From the NCBI GenBank assembly GCA_030549495.1, contig JAUIRK010001013.1:186001-250000 (forward strand): a stretch of 64,000 nt of DNA, given 5' to 3'. This DNA comes from Nectonema munidae (Eukaryota; Nematomorpha; Nectonematoida; Nectonematidae). This document shows, in pieces, positions 11,075-21,794 of this stretch. A model generated the notes under the pieces. That model made no database searches. It had not been told where the DNA came from and was given only the letters and a program-made list of their open reading frames with translations. A program made the position numbers and the translations under genes. Positions within the stretch are counted from its first letter, which is position 1; every line of letters begins with the position of its first letter.

Positions 11075-11870
11075 ATGGTAGATTTATCGGTAGCTTTTGT
11101 CATGCTTAATAAATAAATTGCTCTGTTATGGGTAAATTTATTCAGTAACTTAAAAGTTATTTAAATGATAGGTTTCAGTATGTGTATGTGAACAGCTTCT
11201 TTTCTCGCTTTTCAAGTGTTAGTGGAGGTGTTCCCCAGGGATCATACTGGGACGTCTTCACTTTATTTTATATTTAAATGACCTCTTTCTACCGAAAGAT
11301 GATGATTTCAAGTTATATATGTAGGGAGATGACTGTGTGATTATATTTTCCCTGGTAAAAATCTTATTATAAACCAAGAAAAAAATAATTTAGATAAATT
11401 TCAAGACTGGTGTAAAGTGAATGATTAGATATTTAATGAATCTAAAAGTAAATATGTTGTCTTTGGTAGAAGATACATGAATCCTTTTTTATTTTTAGAA
11501 ATTGGTTTCGAGTATCTATACAGAAATCTGATAATTATAATCTTGGGTACAACACTTGACTCACGACAGACTTTTTTCAATCATTTTGATAGCTTATTAA
11601 AGGGCGTATCTATTACCATAGCTGCTTTGTATAGAATAAAGAATTGATACTAAAACTAGATGAATAGTGTATAATGACCTACTCCAATCTAATTTTTTAC
11701 TCTAACTTTATTTGGTGTTTTACTAATCTATCGAAGTATTCTGTGTTACAAAAGAAACAAAACAGACCCGTGAAATTTATATCCAATAGTGATCCTTGTG
11801 TTAATAGAAAAAAATTAATCTCCTTGATCAACAAGTTAATCATCTTCAATTAGCCGTTTTCGTTCATGAG
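11075..11870 (+). pseudogene. LINE reverse transcriptase fragment (Jockey/CR1-like)
   Basis: Translating across frames gives ordered RT signatures: DLSVAFVMLN (standing for DLSKAFDxVN) at about 11081, LKSYLNDRFQYVYVNSFF, then FSSVSGGVPQGS near 11215, a LYFIYLNDLF-like segment, a DD-containing FADD equivalent around 11325 (RDDCVI), and a later LQDWCK / KSKYVVFGR-like stretch to about 11480, followed by the expected GTTLDSRQTFFNHFDSLLKG block. Several frame changes and stops are present. No poly-A tail or 5' part was found. Confidence 0.7.
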
Positions 11871-12205
11871 TTCTGATTGAACAGTAAATATATAGTCAAT
11901 AGTAATATCTTCGACTGTAATACTCGGAATAAATATGATTTAACGAATGTTAGATATAGGTATGCTACTAGCAACAGGTTTTATATAAAATCTATATAAA
12001 AATATCCAAAAATAAAGATTAATTGGAGTTGGGAACTGAGGTAATTATGATTGAAATTACAAAATTTTAAGTTTTATATTCACAAAGTCGCTACAATTTG
12101 GCAATGCGTCACGAAGGAATTAAGAATATTAAGAAATGAACGCTACTATACTAGTAACAGATATAGATTTGGTGCTGAAGGTGACCCATTAAATTAGTGC
12201 ATAAA

Positions 12206-12521
12206 GTAAACAGAGAAGGAGTAAACAATTTATTCGGAGCAAAGTTTTAAAAACAAACGAATTTTCGCCGACAATCGGCCTTTTCAAACATAACGCGGAG
12301 AAAGAAAGGAAAAATGTCGTAGGTTGTAAACGATGTAACAACATACAGTATTATCAAATACACAATAGCAAACAATATACAACATTATTACATCGTTACA
12401 ACCTACGACACTCGCCTCCTTTGTTTCTCTGCGTTATGTTTGAAAAAGCCGATTGTCGGCGAAAATTTGTTTGTTTTTGGAACTTTGTGTCCAATAAATT
12501 GTTTACTCTTTCTCTGTATAC
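12206..12521. mobile_element. near-complete palindrome MITE (fold-back)
   Basis: The two halves (12206-12340 and 12387-12521) are inverted copies; the ends read GTAAACAGAGAAGGAGTAAA and, on the other strand, GTATACAGAGAAAGAGTAAA. Only about 45 bases in the middle are unpaired. The inner arm contains TTTTCGCCGACAATCGGC, itself able to pair. No ORF. Such structures are typical of non-autonomous DNA transposons; target duplication is uncertain. Confidence 0.75.
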
Positions 12522-12607
12522 TATAGTAACATTTTAAATAATTTATTAATATAGTACGTAAAAAATTCACTAAAACTTTATAAATTCTTAACTTAACTTT
12601 TAAATAA

Positions 12608-12931
12608 GTGCCTGTGTGTAATCCTGGTTTTCTTCCTCTGACGAATTCAAAGGTTCTTACGGTTAGGAAGTTAGTTCTAGCGATCCGATTCTAACTTTGT
12701 TAGCAATCAAGCTATCGCTAGACAATAAGATTGTTTCCCATTTTGAAAGGGTGCTGGTTAAGATTGTATTGTTCACTTAGCTGCATTCACATATTTGAAA
12801 CATATGTTTCGCTAAAATTATAAAAATCAAGGTATAGTTATGCCTCCGTTTTTAGTGGGATAGAAAGTACGGGTAGACCCGTACTCAGCATTGAGGGCAA
12901 GACCACGATATCTGTAAGGATGGGTGCGAAC
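12608..12931 (+). mobile_element. SINE-B copy 2 (interrupted by hAT element)
   Basis: Full-length 5' start GTGCCTGTGTGTAATCCTGG, diverged from the other copies, including the hairpin at 12867-12884 (GTACGGGTAGACCCGTAC). The repeat breaks at 12931 where a hAT element is inserted and resumes at 13615 with CGAACTTCACAAAG and TTAACTTACC-type tail to about 13650. Confidence 0.75.
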
Positions 12932-13614
12932 TAGAGCTTCTGATTTCTCGATAATATTTAATTCTCGAGAAACGAGAAAAAAATTAAAAATATTTTACGA
13001 AAAAAATATTTTGTTTTATTAGTAAAATAACTTTTTAAAAAAACAAGAGCATTTAAAGTTTCGTTTTTCAAACTCAATCGTTTTGGAGATAAAATTCTTC
13101 CGCATTGACAAGAAGTTGGTTGGATGCATAAAAGAGAATTTTTTTTAACAATTGCATCGATTTTGATAAATCAAAATTTTTGTTTTGTTTGAACATCTGT
13201 AGTTCTTCTTCTATTGTATTAACTTTTCTTCTTTTTTATCATACATGAATTCTTTAATTTCTCTATTTAAACTTTGAGTTAGAGATTCTTCTTCAAACTC
13301 ATCAACAGATTCGACTTGAATTTGGCTTTCTTGTATAACAGTTCTATGCTCCGAATAATGAGGAAAAATTTTATCAAAAATATTTTTTGCACATTCTAAA
13401 ATTTCTTCAAAATTTGAATATTCAAATGTTGATCCTGCATTACACATAATTATTTATTTTTTATTAATATTTATTCAAAATTTAACATGTTTTCAGTAAT
13501 AAAATTTTTTTTTAATTCTTGATTCTCGACAAAAATTTCTCGAGAATCAAGAAATAAAAAAATTCTAAAATTCTCGAGAATCGAGACTCGATAAATCTCG
13601 AGACAGAAGCTCTA
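12932..13614 (-). mobile_element. short hAT element inserted in SINE-B
   Basis: Inverted ends TAGAGCTTCTGATTTCTCG and, from the right, TAGAGCTTCTGTCTCGAGA are followed by many CTCGAGAA motifs. The flanking 8-mers GTGCGAAC and TAGCGAAC are a diverged target duplication of hAT length. Inside, the minus strand keeps traces of a hAT transposase: an open frame at 13447-13211 with an acidic segment, then near 13120-13040 a LSLKNETLNALVFLKS stretch that resembles the end of the hAT dimerisation domain. At 683 bp it is an internally deleted, non-autonomous copy. Confidence 0.7.
13211..13447 (-). pseudogene. hAT transposase fragment
   Basis: A 78-codon frame within the short hAT element, rich in Glu. 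It is in the position expected for the linker before the hAT dimerisation domain and is followed downstream by residues like those of that domain (about 13120-13040). Too short for a functional protein. Confidence 0.45.
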
Positions 13615-13659
13615 TAGCGAACTTCACAAAGCGTTCTTAACTTACCTTAAGATAACTTG

Positions 13660-15075
13660 TTAAAAAGTGAAACTAGGAAGAAAATGACAAATTTTTGAAT
13701 GGGAAATCTGGATGCAAGTTCAATTAAAACCTTCAATGTTTTAAATAATACATTCGATTTCCCATGTAAGATGAGAAAAAGGATAAAACTTTAAAAGTAA
13801 GGGTAAAAAAGAAAAGTTAAGGCATCTATTTGTACAAAAAATCTATAAACTTGTATGAAACTGTAAACATTGTTTTGCTATAAAAATGAAAATAAAAGCA
13901 TATGCTTAGATTTTGTAAAATTTCTTTCAACACTGGTTGGATATTTAAAATACAATAGGTAACAGAATAAAGAAGAGCCTCAATTCGAATAAAGAAACAT
14001 TTCTTTGAAGACTAGGTTGGGCAGGTCAGCACTCCACACTCGGGTAGTCTAAGATTCACTCCCGACAAAAATGAGCAATTTAACTAGATGTGAAAGAGAG
14101 GTATTTTTCTCTAAAAGTAAAAGAATTAAGCATAAAAATTGTGCTATGAAGGAGCAAGTGAAGGAAAATAATGAATTAAGAATATTAAGATAAAAAGCAC
14201 AACAGAAAAATGTATACGAATAAATAATTTACTGCTCTATGAAATGAGATGCCAAGATGAAGGAAAAAAATTCCCGCCACAATGCCTCTGCATCTTCCAA
14301 CATTGGCAGGTGTGTGAATCAAATGAAAAGCTTTGCTTCCTTTTGACGCCTTAATTCGTACAAATTTGCATAATTTTTAAAAACAATTCCTACAATTTGC
14401 CGCGTGATTTAAAATCATTTCTGATAAATTTTATTATTATTTTTGCACATATACCTCTCATCTATTTTTTAATGAAATACCAAGTATTCAAAGTAATAAA
14501 AGATTTATCAGTGATCTAGCAAGATGACTGGAGACTACAAAAAGGAACAAGTAAATTGTGAAGAACTCATAAAAACTATTTTGCATTGAGAATTTTGCGT
14601 AGCTTAGATAAAAATTAAATGAAATCACAAAAATATTAAAAAACAAAATTTTATGAAATTCAAATTTTTCATCAGCTCCAAGATATATATAAATATAGAT
14701 AGATAATACAGCACTAATTTCTAGACCAATGTTTTTCATACCAATGTTTGTGAAATTTTTCTTTTAACTTTTCATTGATAACAGTGGGAAACAAAATAAA
14801 CAATTAATTAAAAAGGATTCACCTTTTTATAGAACTTTTTAAGTAGAATTCCGAAATACTTTTCATTTTTTTGCTGAAGGCCAACGTTTTCATAACAATT
14901 TGCAATAAAATATTATTATATATATGCTTTTGATAAACCGCTTTGAAGCCAATAAAATTTGTACTGAAATTTTGGTTTTTTTATTTCTTAAAATTTTTTG
15001 TTTCTAATCTTTTTAAAAAATTCTATTCTTATACCTTCACCAGACTGCTTAATTTCTATTTTACAACCTGTCCAC
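13660..15075. other. gene-free stretch with a possible degenerate tRNA-like SINE
   Basis: No gene recognised. Around 14008-14100 the sequence GGTTGGGCAGGTCAGCACTC, then AGATTCACTCCCGA and AACTAGATG resembles a decayed SINE-A head and body start like that at 43 kb. The 83-codon frame at 14488-14739 has no identifiable domain. Confidence 0.3.
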
Positions 15076-15079
15076 CTGA

Positions 15080-16290
15080 ACACAATTGTAACTAATTGAA
15101 AAGAAGTGTCATTCTTTGATAAATTATAAATATTTTCAATGTGAAATATATATTTCAATTAACTATGCTTAATTTAGTGCTGATGCCTATTTTTTATTAT
15201 CAAAATCAATCAAACGTATCAAAAAATTGATTTATATATAACAGCTCATTTCTAAAAGGAACTTTTTATTTAAATAATTATATAAATTCAGAAATAAAAC
15301 TAGCATGGTTGATTTGGTATAAAAACATATATTTTATGTAAAATTATAGAAAAAATTTTTGAAGTTAGTTTTCACATGTAAACTGCAAATTTGATTGCCA
15401 CTTATTTTAAAAGTTTCGAATCCTAAATGCAAAAACGGAGTCCATAATAAAACAAGCATAACCGATTTAGTATAAAAACACATTTTATGTAAAAATTGAA
15501 GAAATATTTTATTAGATATAATTCTTATCAATCAAAATTTTGATTTGCATTTTTAAAAGGCAGCCATGATTATTGAAAAAGTCATTTATATAAATTGTTA
15601 GGCTTTCAAAACTGTATATAATTTTAAATTTTCAAGGGAGTATCTAATACAGACCCTGAGTTATAAGATTAACTACAGGTAATGTCAAAATTTTGTTGAA
15701 AATTGTTAATTTTTGATTTTCATTTACAGTTGTTGATATGAAAGGGATATTAAACTACCATGGAAATGGTACCAAAAAAGATGCGGCTAACAATTAATTA
15801 ATTAATTAATTAAGTTGTTTGTGGCGTTCGCACCCATCCTTTCGGATATCGTGGCCCGCCCGGAATGCTGAGTCCAAGTCTACCTGGACTTTCCATCCCA
15901 CTAAACGCCTACCGGCCATTGTTACTGCATAGCTTGTTATATATTATTTTACAAGAATTTATGTTACAATATATAAATACAGCTGAGTGAACGATACTAT
16001 CCTAATGCGAACGCTCCCAATTTGGGAAACAAACTTATTGTCTAGTGATAGCTTGATTACTAACCCCGTAGAATCGGGTCGCTAGAGCACTACCTAAACG
16101 TAAAAACCTTTGAATTCTTCAGAGGATGAAAACCAGGGTAAAAAACAGGCACGTTTTTAAATTAATTAATTAATTAAGTTGAATGCGGCTAACAATTTTA
16201 GGAAAAGTCGCAATATTTGAGAAGATATAATTCACTCAATTTTGTACAATTAATTTTTTAGTGAAGGGCCATATCACTAATAGGGTTATT
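15080..16290 (-). mobile_element. degraded copy of the TTAA-flanked repeat-array element, with SINE-B inside
   Basis: In reverse orientation this matches parts of the 32.68-36.57 kb element: pieces of both 150-base repeat types (15080-15540), then the unique end region (15550-16290) with CAATTTTGTACAATTAATTT and the terminal CACTAATAGGGTTA. The SINE-B copy at 15796-16182 interrupts the end region. Strongly diverged, so an old insertion. Confidence 0.65.
15796..16182 (-). mobile_element. SINE-B copy 3 with 15-bp target duplication
   Basis: A 15-bp duplication ATGCGGCTAACAATT flanks the insert (15781-15795 and 16183-16197), proof of a retroposition-like event. On the minus strand the copy runs from GTGCCTGTTTTTTACCCTGG to a tail of repeated TTAA units. 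Before its 5' start, between the duplication and the head, there is an extra CAACTTAATTAATTAATT, which is the family's own tail sequence, so the insert looks like the tail of one unit joined to the head of the next. Hairpin at 15872-15889. Confidence 0.85.
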
Positions 16291-16487
16291 GATAGTTATT
16301 AGTTAAAGTTATGTTTAAAATATATTTTAGGGAATAACAAATATAGCTTCTCAAGAACTCAGAAATCATGCAAATGAAACCTAAATTTTACTTTTTGAAA
16401 ATTGTTCAAAAATTTGTAGATGGCGTTAAAATAACCAAGTCTCTAAATATTTTTTCTTTTCCTATCTATAAAAACTTTTTATTTTTT

Positions 16488-16625
16488 AGATGGCCTAGTG
16501 GTGGGAACGTAGAGTCTCGATCCAAGTGGTCTGGATTCGAAACCCGACCGTGACTCTCCCTACTATCTGTCCAGTTATGGAAGATTATTCTTCACTTGGA
16601 TGCATACCGACAACTAAAAAAATTG
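16488..16625 (+). mobile_element. tRNA-derived SINE, second family (SINE-C)
   Basis: The head has an A box TGGCCTAGTGGTGGGA at 16490 and a B box GGATTCGAAACCC about 42 bases later, spaced as in a tRNA promoter, but no acceptor stem closes it, and it continues into GTGACTCTCCCTACTATCTG and CTTGGATGCATACCG, a non-tRNA body. Only one clear copy in the window. Confidence 0.55.
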
Positions 16626-16629
16626 AAAT

Positions 16630-17284
16630 TTACACATTAATTATTTTGATTCGTTGGTTAGTAAATTATTGTATGAATTTAAAACTTTTTGGAAATTAAG
16701 TTTGAATAAAGGTGTGAACACGATTGTGTTCAGGTAGTCAGATGGGGATTAATGATGGTTTCTTCAGGTAAACACAAATGCATACATGATCCGAATTAGT
16801 TTTTTTACATATGTGGTTGTTACGTGTTTGCTCTTTAAAGAAGAAGTATTTTAACATTTTTAAAAATGGTTATAAGTCTAATTATTTTAATATTCCTCCT
16901 AGTGATCAAGACAAAATATGGGCTCCACACATTGTGTACCATTGTTGTGAAGAAAGTCTTTGTGGATAAAAGGTAAGCGAAAAAGTTTGGCGTTTGGTAT
17001 TCCGACGGTTTGGAAAGAGCAAAGAGATAACTATTCCAATTGTTATGTTTGTTTGTTGATATTAAGTGCATGGGTAAAAGAAAATGACAAAGAATTTCTT
17101 ATCCCGATCTAGATCCAGATAGAGGCCAATTCCTCATTCTGAAGATATCCTTAATCCAATTGCCTAAGGTTATTGCTCTTCAGAAGAAGACTCTCATGAA
17201 GAAGAAAATAAAGTTTCAAAATCAGAAAACTCTGAATACAATGAACAATCTTGACAAACTCCACAATCTTTCATTCAAATTGAA
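16630..17284. other. gene-free stretch
   Basis: AT-rich. May include more of the 5' region of the GERFHQD-family copy that starts near 17285, but I cannot support any reading frame. A 78-codon minus-strand frame at 16835-17071 shows no domain. Confidence 0.35.
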
Positions 17285-18138
17285 TTTTAGTAAGAGATTT
17301 TTCTCTTTCTAAAAAAGCATCAGATTTTCTAGCTTCTAGACTGAAAGAAAATAATATTTAAATAAATCTGTAAAAGTCTCGTACATTAGGAAAAGATAGA
17401 ACGCTCTTCTTATTTTTTTTCAGAAAACAATAATTTTGTTTATTCCTATGATATTCGAAACCTTTTACTAGATCTAGGAAATAAAGCATACAATACAGCA
17501 GAATGAAGACTTCTTGGATGGTTCAAAAAGTAGTTTTAAAAAGTTATTTTACATAATGATAAAGGTACCGTGGTCTGTTTTCATCGAGAAGGATAATTGC
17601 GCTGCTTGTATCGAACTATGAGGAAAGTATATATTGGTAAAGTTTTTGGCTCTGTTCCAGTTGGATACTCTGTTAAACTGCATATCGTTAAAGCTTTAGA
17701 CTCTGACAGTGATTGTTTTCAACGCATCATATATACTTTTCTAGTTTTACAGTATGAAAAAATTCATGCAGGAGTATTCAATGGTCCTGAAATACGTTCT
17801 CTTATGAAAGATGATCATTTTGTCACGAAAATGTCTGAAAAAGAAAAAAATACATGCCTATCTTTAGTGGAAATGATGCAAAATTCCTTGAAAATAAAAA
17901 ATATCAAAATTATGAAGCTTTAGTTTCAAAAATGTTGCTCGCATTTCGTGATTGGAAAATTAGTAAACTTGATTTTACAAATAATGGCCTTGATCGTTTT
18001 CCTGAAAACCGTGACTCCGTAAGCGATGAACAAAGAGAGCGTTTTCACCAAGACTCGAAAACCATGAAACAATGTTTCCTAGGACATTGGGATAGGCAAA
18101 TGAGAGCAGATTTCTGCGGGACAATAAAAAAGGGATGA
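17285..18138 (+). pseudogene. GERFHQD-family transposon-like gene copy, decayed
   Basis: Translated pieces follow the order of an uncharacterised protein family that is very common in arthropod genomes: FSLSKKASDFLASRLKENN near 17297, a FLFFFSENNNFVYSYDIRN-like piece near 17410-17465, then after a SINE fragment KLHIVKALDSDSDCFQ and EKIHAGVFNGPEIRSLMKDD (17670-17815), MSEKEKNTCLSLVEMMQN, and LDRFPENRDSVSDEQRERFH followed by QDSKTMKQCF and GHWDRQMRADFC (17990-18115). The family signature GERFHQD appears here as RERFHQD. At least two frame changes, internal stops and a SINE fragment show it is dead. Wide dispersal suggests mobile DNA; its function is unknown. Confidence 0.7.
17559..17631 (-). 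mobile_element. SINE-A copy 3, 5' truncated
   Basis: Only the 3' body and tail of SINE-A are present (CGGTACC junction, TCGATGAAAAC, AAGCAGCGCAATTATCC). The tRNA-like head is missing, as expected from incomplete reverse transcription. It interrupts the GERFHQD-family copy. Confidence 0.65.
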
Positions 18139-19545
18139 AAATGGCAAGCTATATGAACACAAAAGTCATAAAAAAAACTTTTTTATTTAAACTAATGCTA
18201 TGCTTTTTATACAAATATTATAATGAAATAATTTTGAATAAAAATCAGCACAATATTCGCTTAAATTATAATGTATACACTTATTTATATACTAAATACG
18301 TATTCCGCGCTTATATAGTCATGAATATAAGAAATTACGCGATTGCAGTAGCTTGAACTAACTCCCGATTCGAATTCAAAACATCAAAATTAGTTTAAAA
18401 AAATTATAAAATCAATGTAATAAATTTTTTGTTTCCCAGTGAATCAGAAAACCTTATCAAAGAGATATTTTTAGCTTAAAATTTGTGCAGTAATTTGACA
18501 TCATTTAACGACCTCCATACAAGTTCAATGCAGTGTTTGTTTCCAAAACATACCAGTAAAAAATTCGGTTTTGAAATATTTTATTGAAAAAAGCCAACTC
18601 CTCTTCTGACATTAGAAAGTTATCTAGAAGGTATTTACCCTTTTTTGATATTTTCACGACTCGCCAAATAAATTTTAAAGAGCAAGAATCTTTTGATTTT
18701 AAAAATATTGACTAAGTCTAGGGGATGATATTTATGAAGTAAAAGATGGAATGAAATTGAAATCTTGATTTCCATTATTAAAAGCATTTTTATTCAAAAG
18801 TGTTAGAACTTACTAAAGCCGCTTTATTTAAAGAATGAAGGCATTTTTATTTGGATACGAAATCTGTTTCATTTGAAAAATAAGAGATTGCCATGCTAAC
18901 ATATTCTGATTATTGCTGATGCGTGATGCGTGATGCGATCAATACCAAATTAGTGATAACGCGTCAACACTTTCCAATCTAAAATGTAAGCTGTTGAATT
19001 TCCATACTTGCTCAGTGTACAAAGCAAGAATTAATTGAAATCGCAAATCGAATATTTTGTAATGCCCGTTTTCTTACAGATAAAAAATTTATTACACTTT
19101 GTCATTCACTCAAAGAAATAAAACCTCATTTGCTATCTTTAAAATAAAGAAGTTGCTCTCTCGCATGCCCACTAACTTACACCATTTTACTTTGGCAGTG
19201 TTCAATACTAAGAAAAGTCTACACATACAGCATCTCTCTTACATATTTACATTCCTTACATATTTTTGCTGGTCTGGGTTTTTTAAGTGTACTAAATTTG
19301 CAAAGATATTTTTCAAATTGACTTTAAAAATCAGCCAGAAACTGAAGCTTCTTTAAAAATTTAGAAGTTTTTCAAAATATTAAACAAAATTTAATAAAAT
19401 GAGTTGAACCATGAACTCATAAAAGAAGAAGCTGGCTTTTGAATTAAAAGATTAATTATCATTATTTGAGATTGTTCGGCTAATAAATTCAATGATCTCA
19501 GTTATTCTATCACTTTGCATGCAAACGCTTTTCCATTTTTGTGAT
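18139..19545. other. gene-free stretch
   Basis: AT-rich with no recognised gene. A short direct repeat GCGTGAT occurs three times at 18921-18939. Open frames at 18135-18356 and 19099-19356 lack recognisable domains. Confidence 0.4.
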
Positions 19546-19549
19546 TTTT

Positions 19550-19700
19550 AATGCTAATGCTAATGGTACCGTGAGGTGTTTTCACCGAAAAGACACAATT
19601 GCGCCGCTTGTATCCAACTGTGAGGAAAGCAAGCTTGATGGAGGATCGAACCCAAGACCTTGAGTTATCGAATCCAGCATCTAACCGACCACACTCACGC
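19550..19700 (-). mobile_element. tRNA-derived SINE (SINE-A), copy 4
   Basis: Full copy on the minus strand: GCGTGAGTGTGGTCGGTTAG (A box region), GGGTTCGATCC (B box), the shared body and tail repeats of GCATTA (19548-19566). Closest to a canonical tRNA head among the copies, so useful as the family reference. Confidence 0.8.
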
Positions 19701-20918
19701 CCTTTCAATGATAAAAGTAATCCAAAATATTATGAAAAAAATTGAAAAAGCGTTTAATATTTTATCAATACATTTTTATTTCGCATTAAATCCTTAATTA
19801 TATTTTCAAAATCTTGACTTAGGGTGATTCAGTGCGAGCAATTGCTTTCAGATGTTCGCATTTTCTCTGCTATTCAAAATATTTTTGAACCAAGCTATGA
19901 ATTTTGAAGACCATTATGTTATGCCTGGCTTTCAAAATTTTGGGAAGTTGGCATTGCTTTAACCCAATCTTTTCAAACCTGCAGGTTGCGACCTCAAACG
20001 GGATCGAAATAAAAAATTTTGGGGTCGTGGGATTAAATGGTTGATGCGTTTTTCGTTTTTATGCAAGTTTACGATAATTCTATTTTAATTTTTTGTCGTT
20101 TATTTTAAACAGAAATAAGATTTTTTTTTGAAAAAACTTTGACAAGCGATGTCTTTATAAAATAAAGTGTATACTATAAAATATAATGAATTAAGAAGGA
20201 AAAATTAATTTAAACTTATATTGTATCAAATATGAAACTGTTTTAGTGAGACTGCGCTAGTTAAGAAAAACTATACTTTCAATGGTCTGTCTTATTACAT
20301 TTTCTCCATTATTCTTATACTTATCTTTTTAAACCAGTTTCAAATTTACTGTTCTAGGATAAAAATGTCCAATCTGCGCTCCACTTAAAAATAAGCATGC
20401 GCAGCTATTAGTGTATTTAAGATATATGGAAAAAGAAAGCTTTATCGACGAAATTCTTTTGTGTAAACCACTTAGGAGTCATTCACAATTGAGGTCAACC
20501 TTTTTTGCTTAATTTAACCCCTCCCCCTTCTCCATTGTCAACTTTTGACTATTTTCTTCATTTGTCAACTTATCGACACCCTCTCCCCCATTTTTGATTG
20601 ACATCACTTGTATGGTAAAAAAAAGTTGCGTCTAAAGCTGTCGTCTTTAACTGCATTGTCATGATATAACAAAATAAGTACTAAAAATGCGCGCTTAAAA
20701 GAGCCAAAGAACAAACCCATATCACAATAATTAAGATCACCACATCTTGAATATTTTGATAGAAAATTTATACATCGTTCAGGCGTTTCAAAAAAAATTT
20801 TATTACACCTAAAGGTTATCTTCTTTAACTTAATTGTTCACCGCTTTTTTGAGATATAATCGGTTAAATTTGTATATAGAATTTATTTAGCACGCCTTGC
20901 TAATTCAGATAAATTTAA
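19701..20918. other. gene-free stretch with a possible hAT end
   Basis: No gene. At 19976-20036 AACCTGCAGGTTGCGACCTC followed by GGGGTCGTGGG resembles a GGTCGC-type hAT terminus, but no partner end or duplication was found. Confidence 0.3.
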
Positions 20919-21017
20919 CCCATTTAGTACCAAAGTTTGCCAAGAGAACACAGACGACTTCACTAAGCCAACTGAAGAGTCTCTATTCTTCCTTTGCCAA
21001 CATTGGTACTAAATGGG
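20919..21017. mobile_element. 99-bp TTAA-flanked MITE
   Basis: Flanked by TTAA on both sides (20915-20918 and 21018-21021), with inverted ends CCCATTTAGTACCAA and TTGGTACTAAATGGG that match perfectly over 15 bases. TTAA duplication and CCC start are the hallmark of piggyBac-type elements. No coding capacity. Confidence 0.85.
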
Positions 21018-21639
21018 TTAAGGTTTGTAGCACATTTTCTTCGAACCATATTATTTGACTAAAAAGAGCCCAATTTAAATTCATGACTTAATATCTGTAA
21101 ATTCATGCGCCCAAATCTTAACTTACTAAAAATATCCTTCAAATTAAAAAAAAATTTATAAAATATCACCCATTTGAATACCATTTTGGTCATTACATAA
21201 AATGATCATTCTGTTGGTAAAAATTAGTTTTCTTCCCAAAAAATAATTGTCAAGTTTTTTCTCAGAATAGTCGTTTTTTTATACTGCAAATATGCGAGTA
21301 TGAGAGACGTAATGGAGCTCAATGCACATTGGAATGGGAATGGGAGATCATTTCCAATGAACTAAAAGTTGGTGTAATACTCTAGTATTGAGTGTTTGAA
21401 AAAAGAACTTCAGTGTGAAGAAGCTCAGGTAACCTTACCTTGTAAAGGTATTTTTTGCCCAAATTTATCTTATCAACGATTTCAATCATTAATTCGCAAT
21501 CTAAATCAGGAGGGTCAAAATATCAAATTGAATATGATCGATTTATTGTGTATTTATTTAAAAATAATTAGGAAAAATGTTTGGCGTTAAGTTACACGTT
21601 AAGGCTAATTTATTGACGACAAGTAAAATAGTGACGGGG

Positions 21640-21785
21640 ACTAAAATTTCTATTGTACAAAATTGGCTGAATTATATGCTTCCAAACTTTGTGACTTTTA
21701 CTAAGATCGTTATCTGCATCTTTTAATAGTATTTTCACAATAGTTGAATGACCCCCTCATGCCAAAAACTGTCAATTAATTTTAG
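21640..21785 (+). mobile_element. fragment of the TTAA-flanked repeat-array element
   Basis: Matches 32715-32870 (CAAAATTGGCTGAATTATAT, GTGACTTTTACTAAGATCG, AGTTGAATGACCCCCTCATG) at moderate identity. It stops where the spectrin retrocopy starts at about 21795, so the retrocopy may have inserted in or beside it. Confidence 0.6.
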
Positions 21786-21794
21786 AATTATGAA

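Noticed and set aside
16488-16555. Functional tRNA gene
   Set aside because: A and B boxes are visible but no cloverleaf with a closing acceptor stem can be drawn; a non-tRNA body follows.
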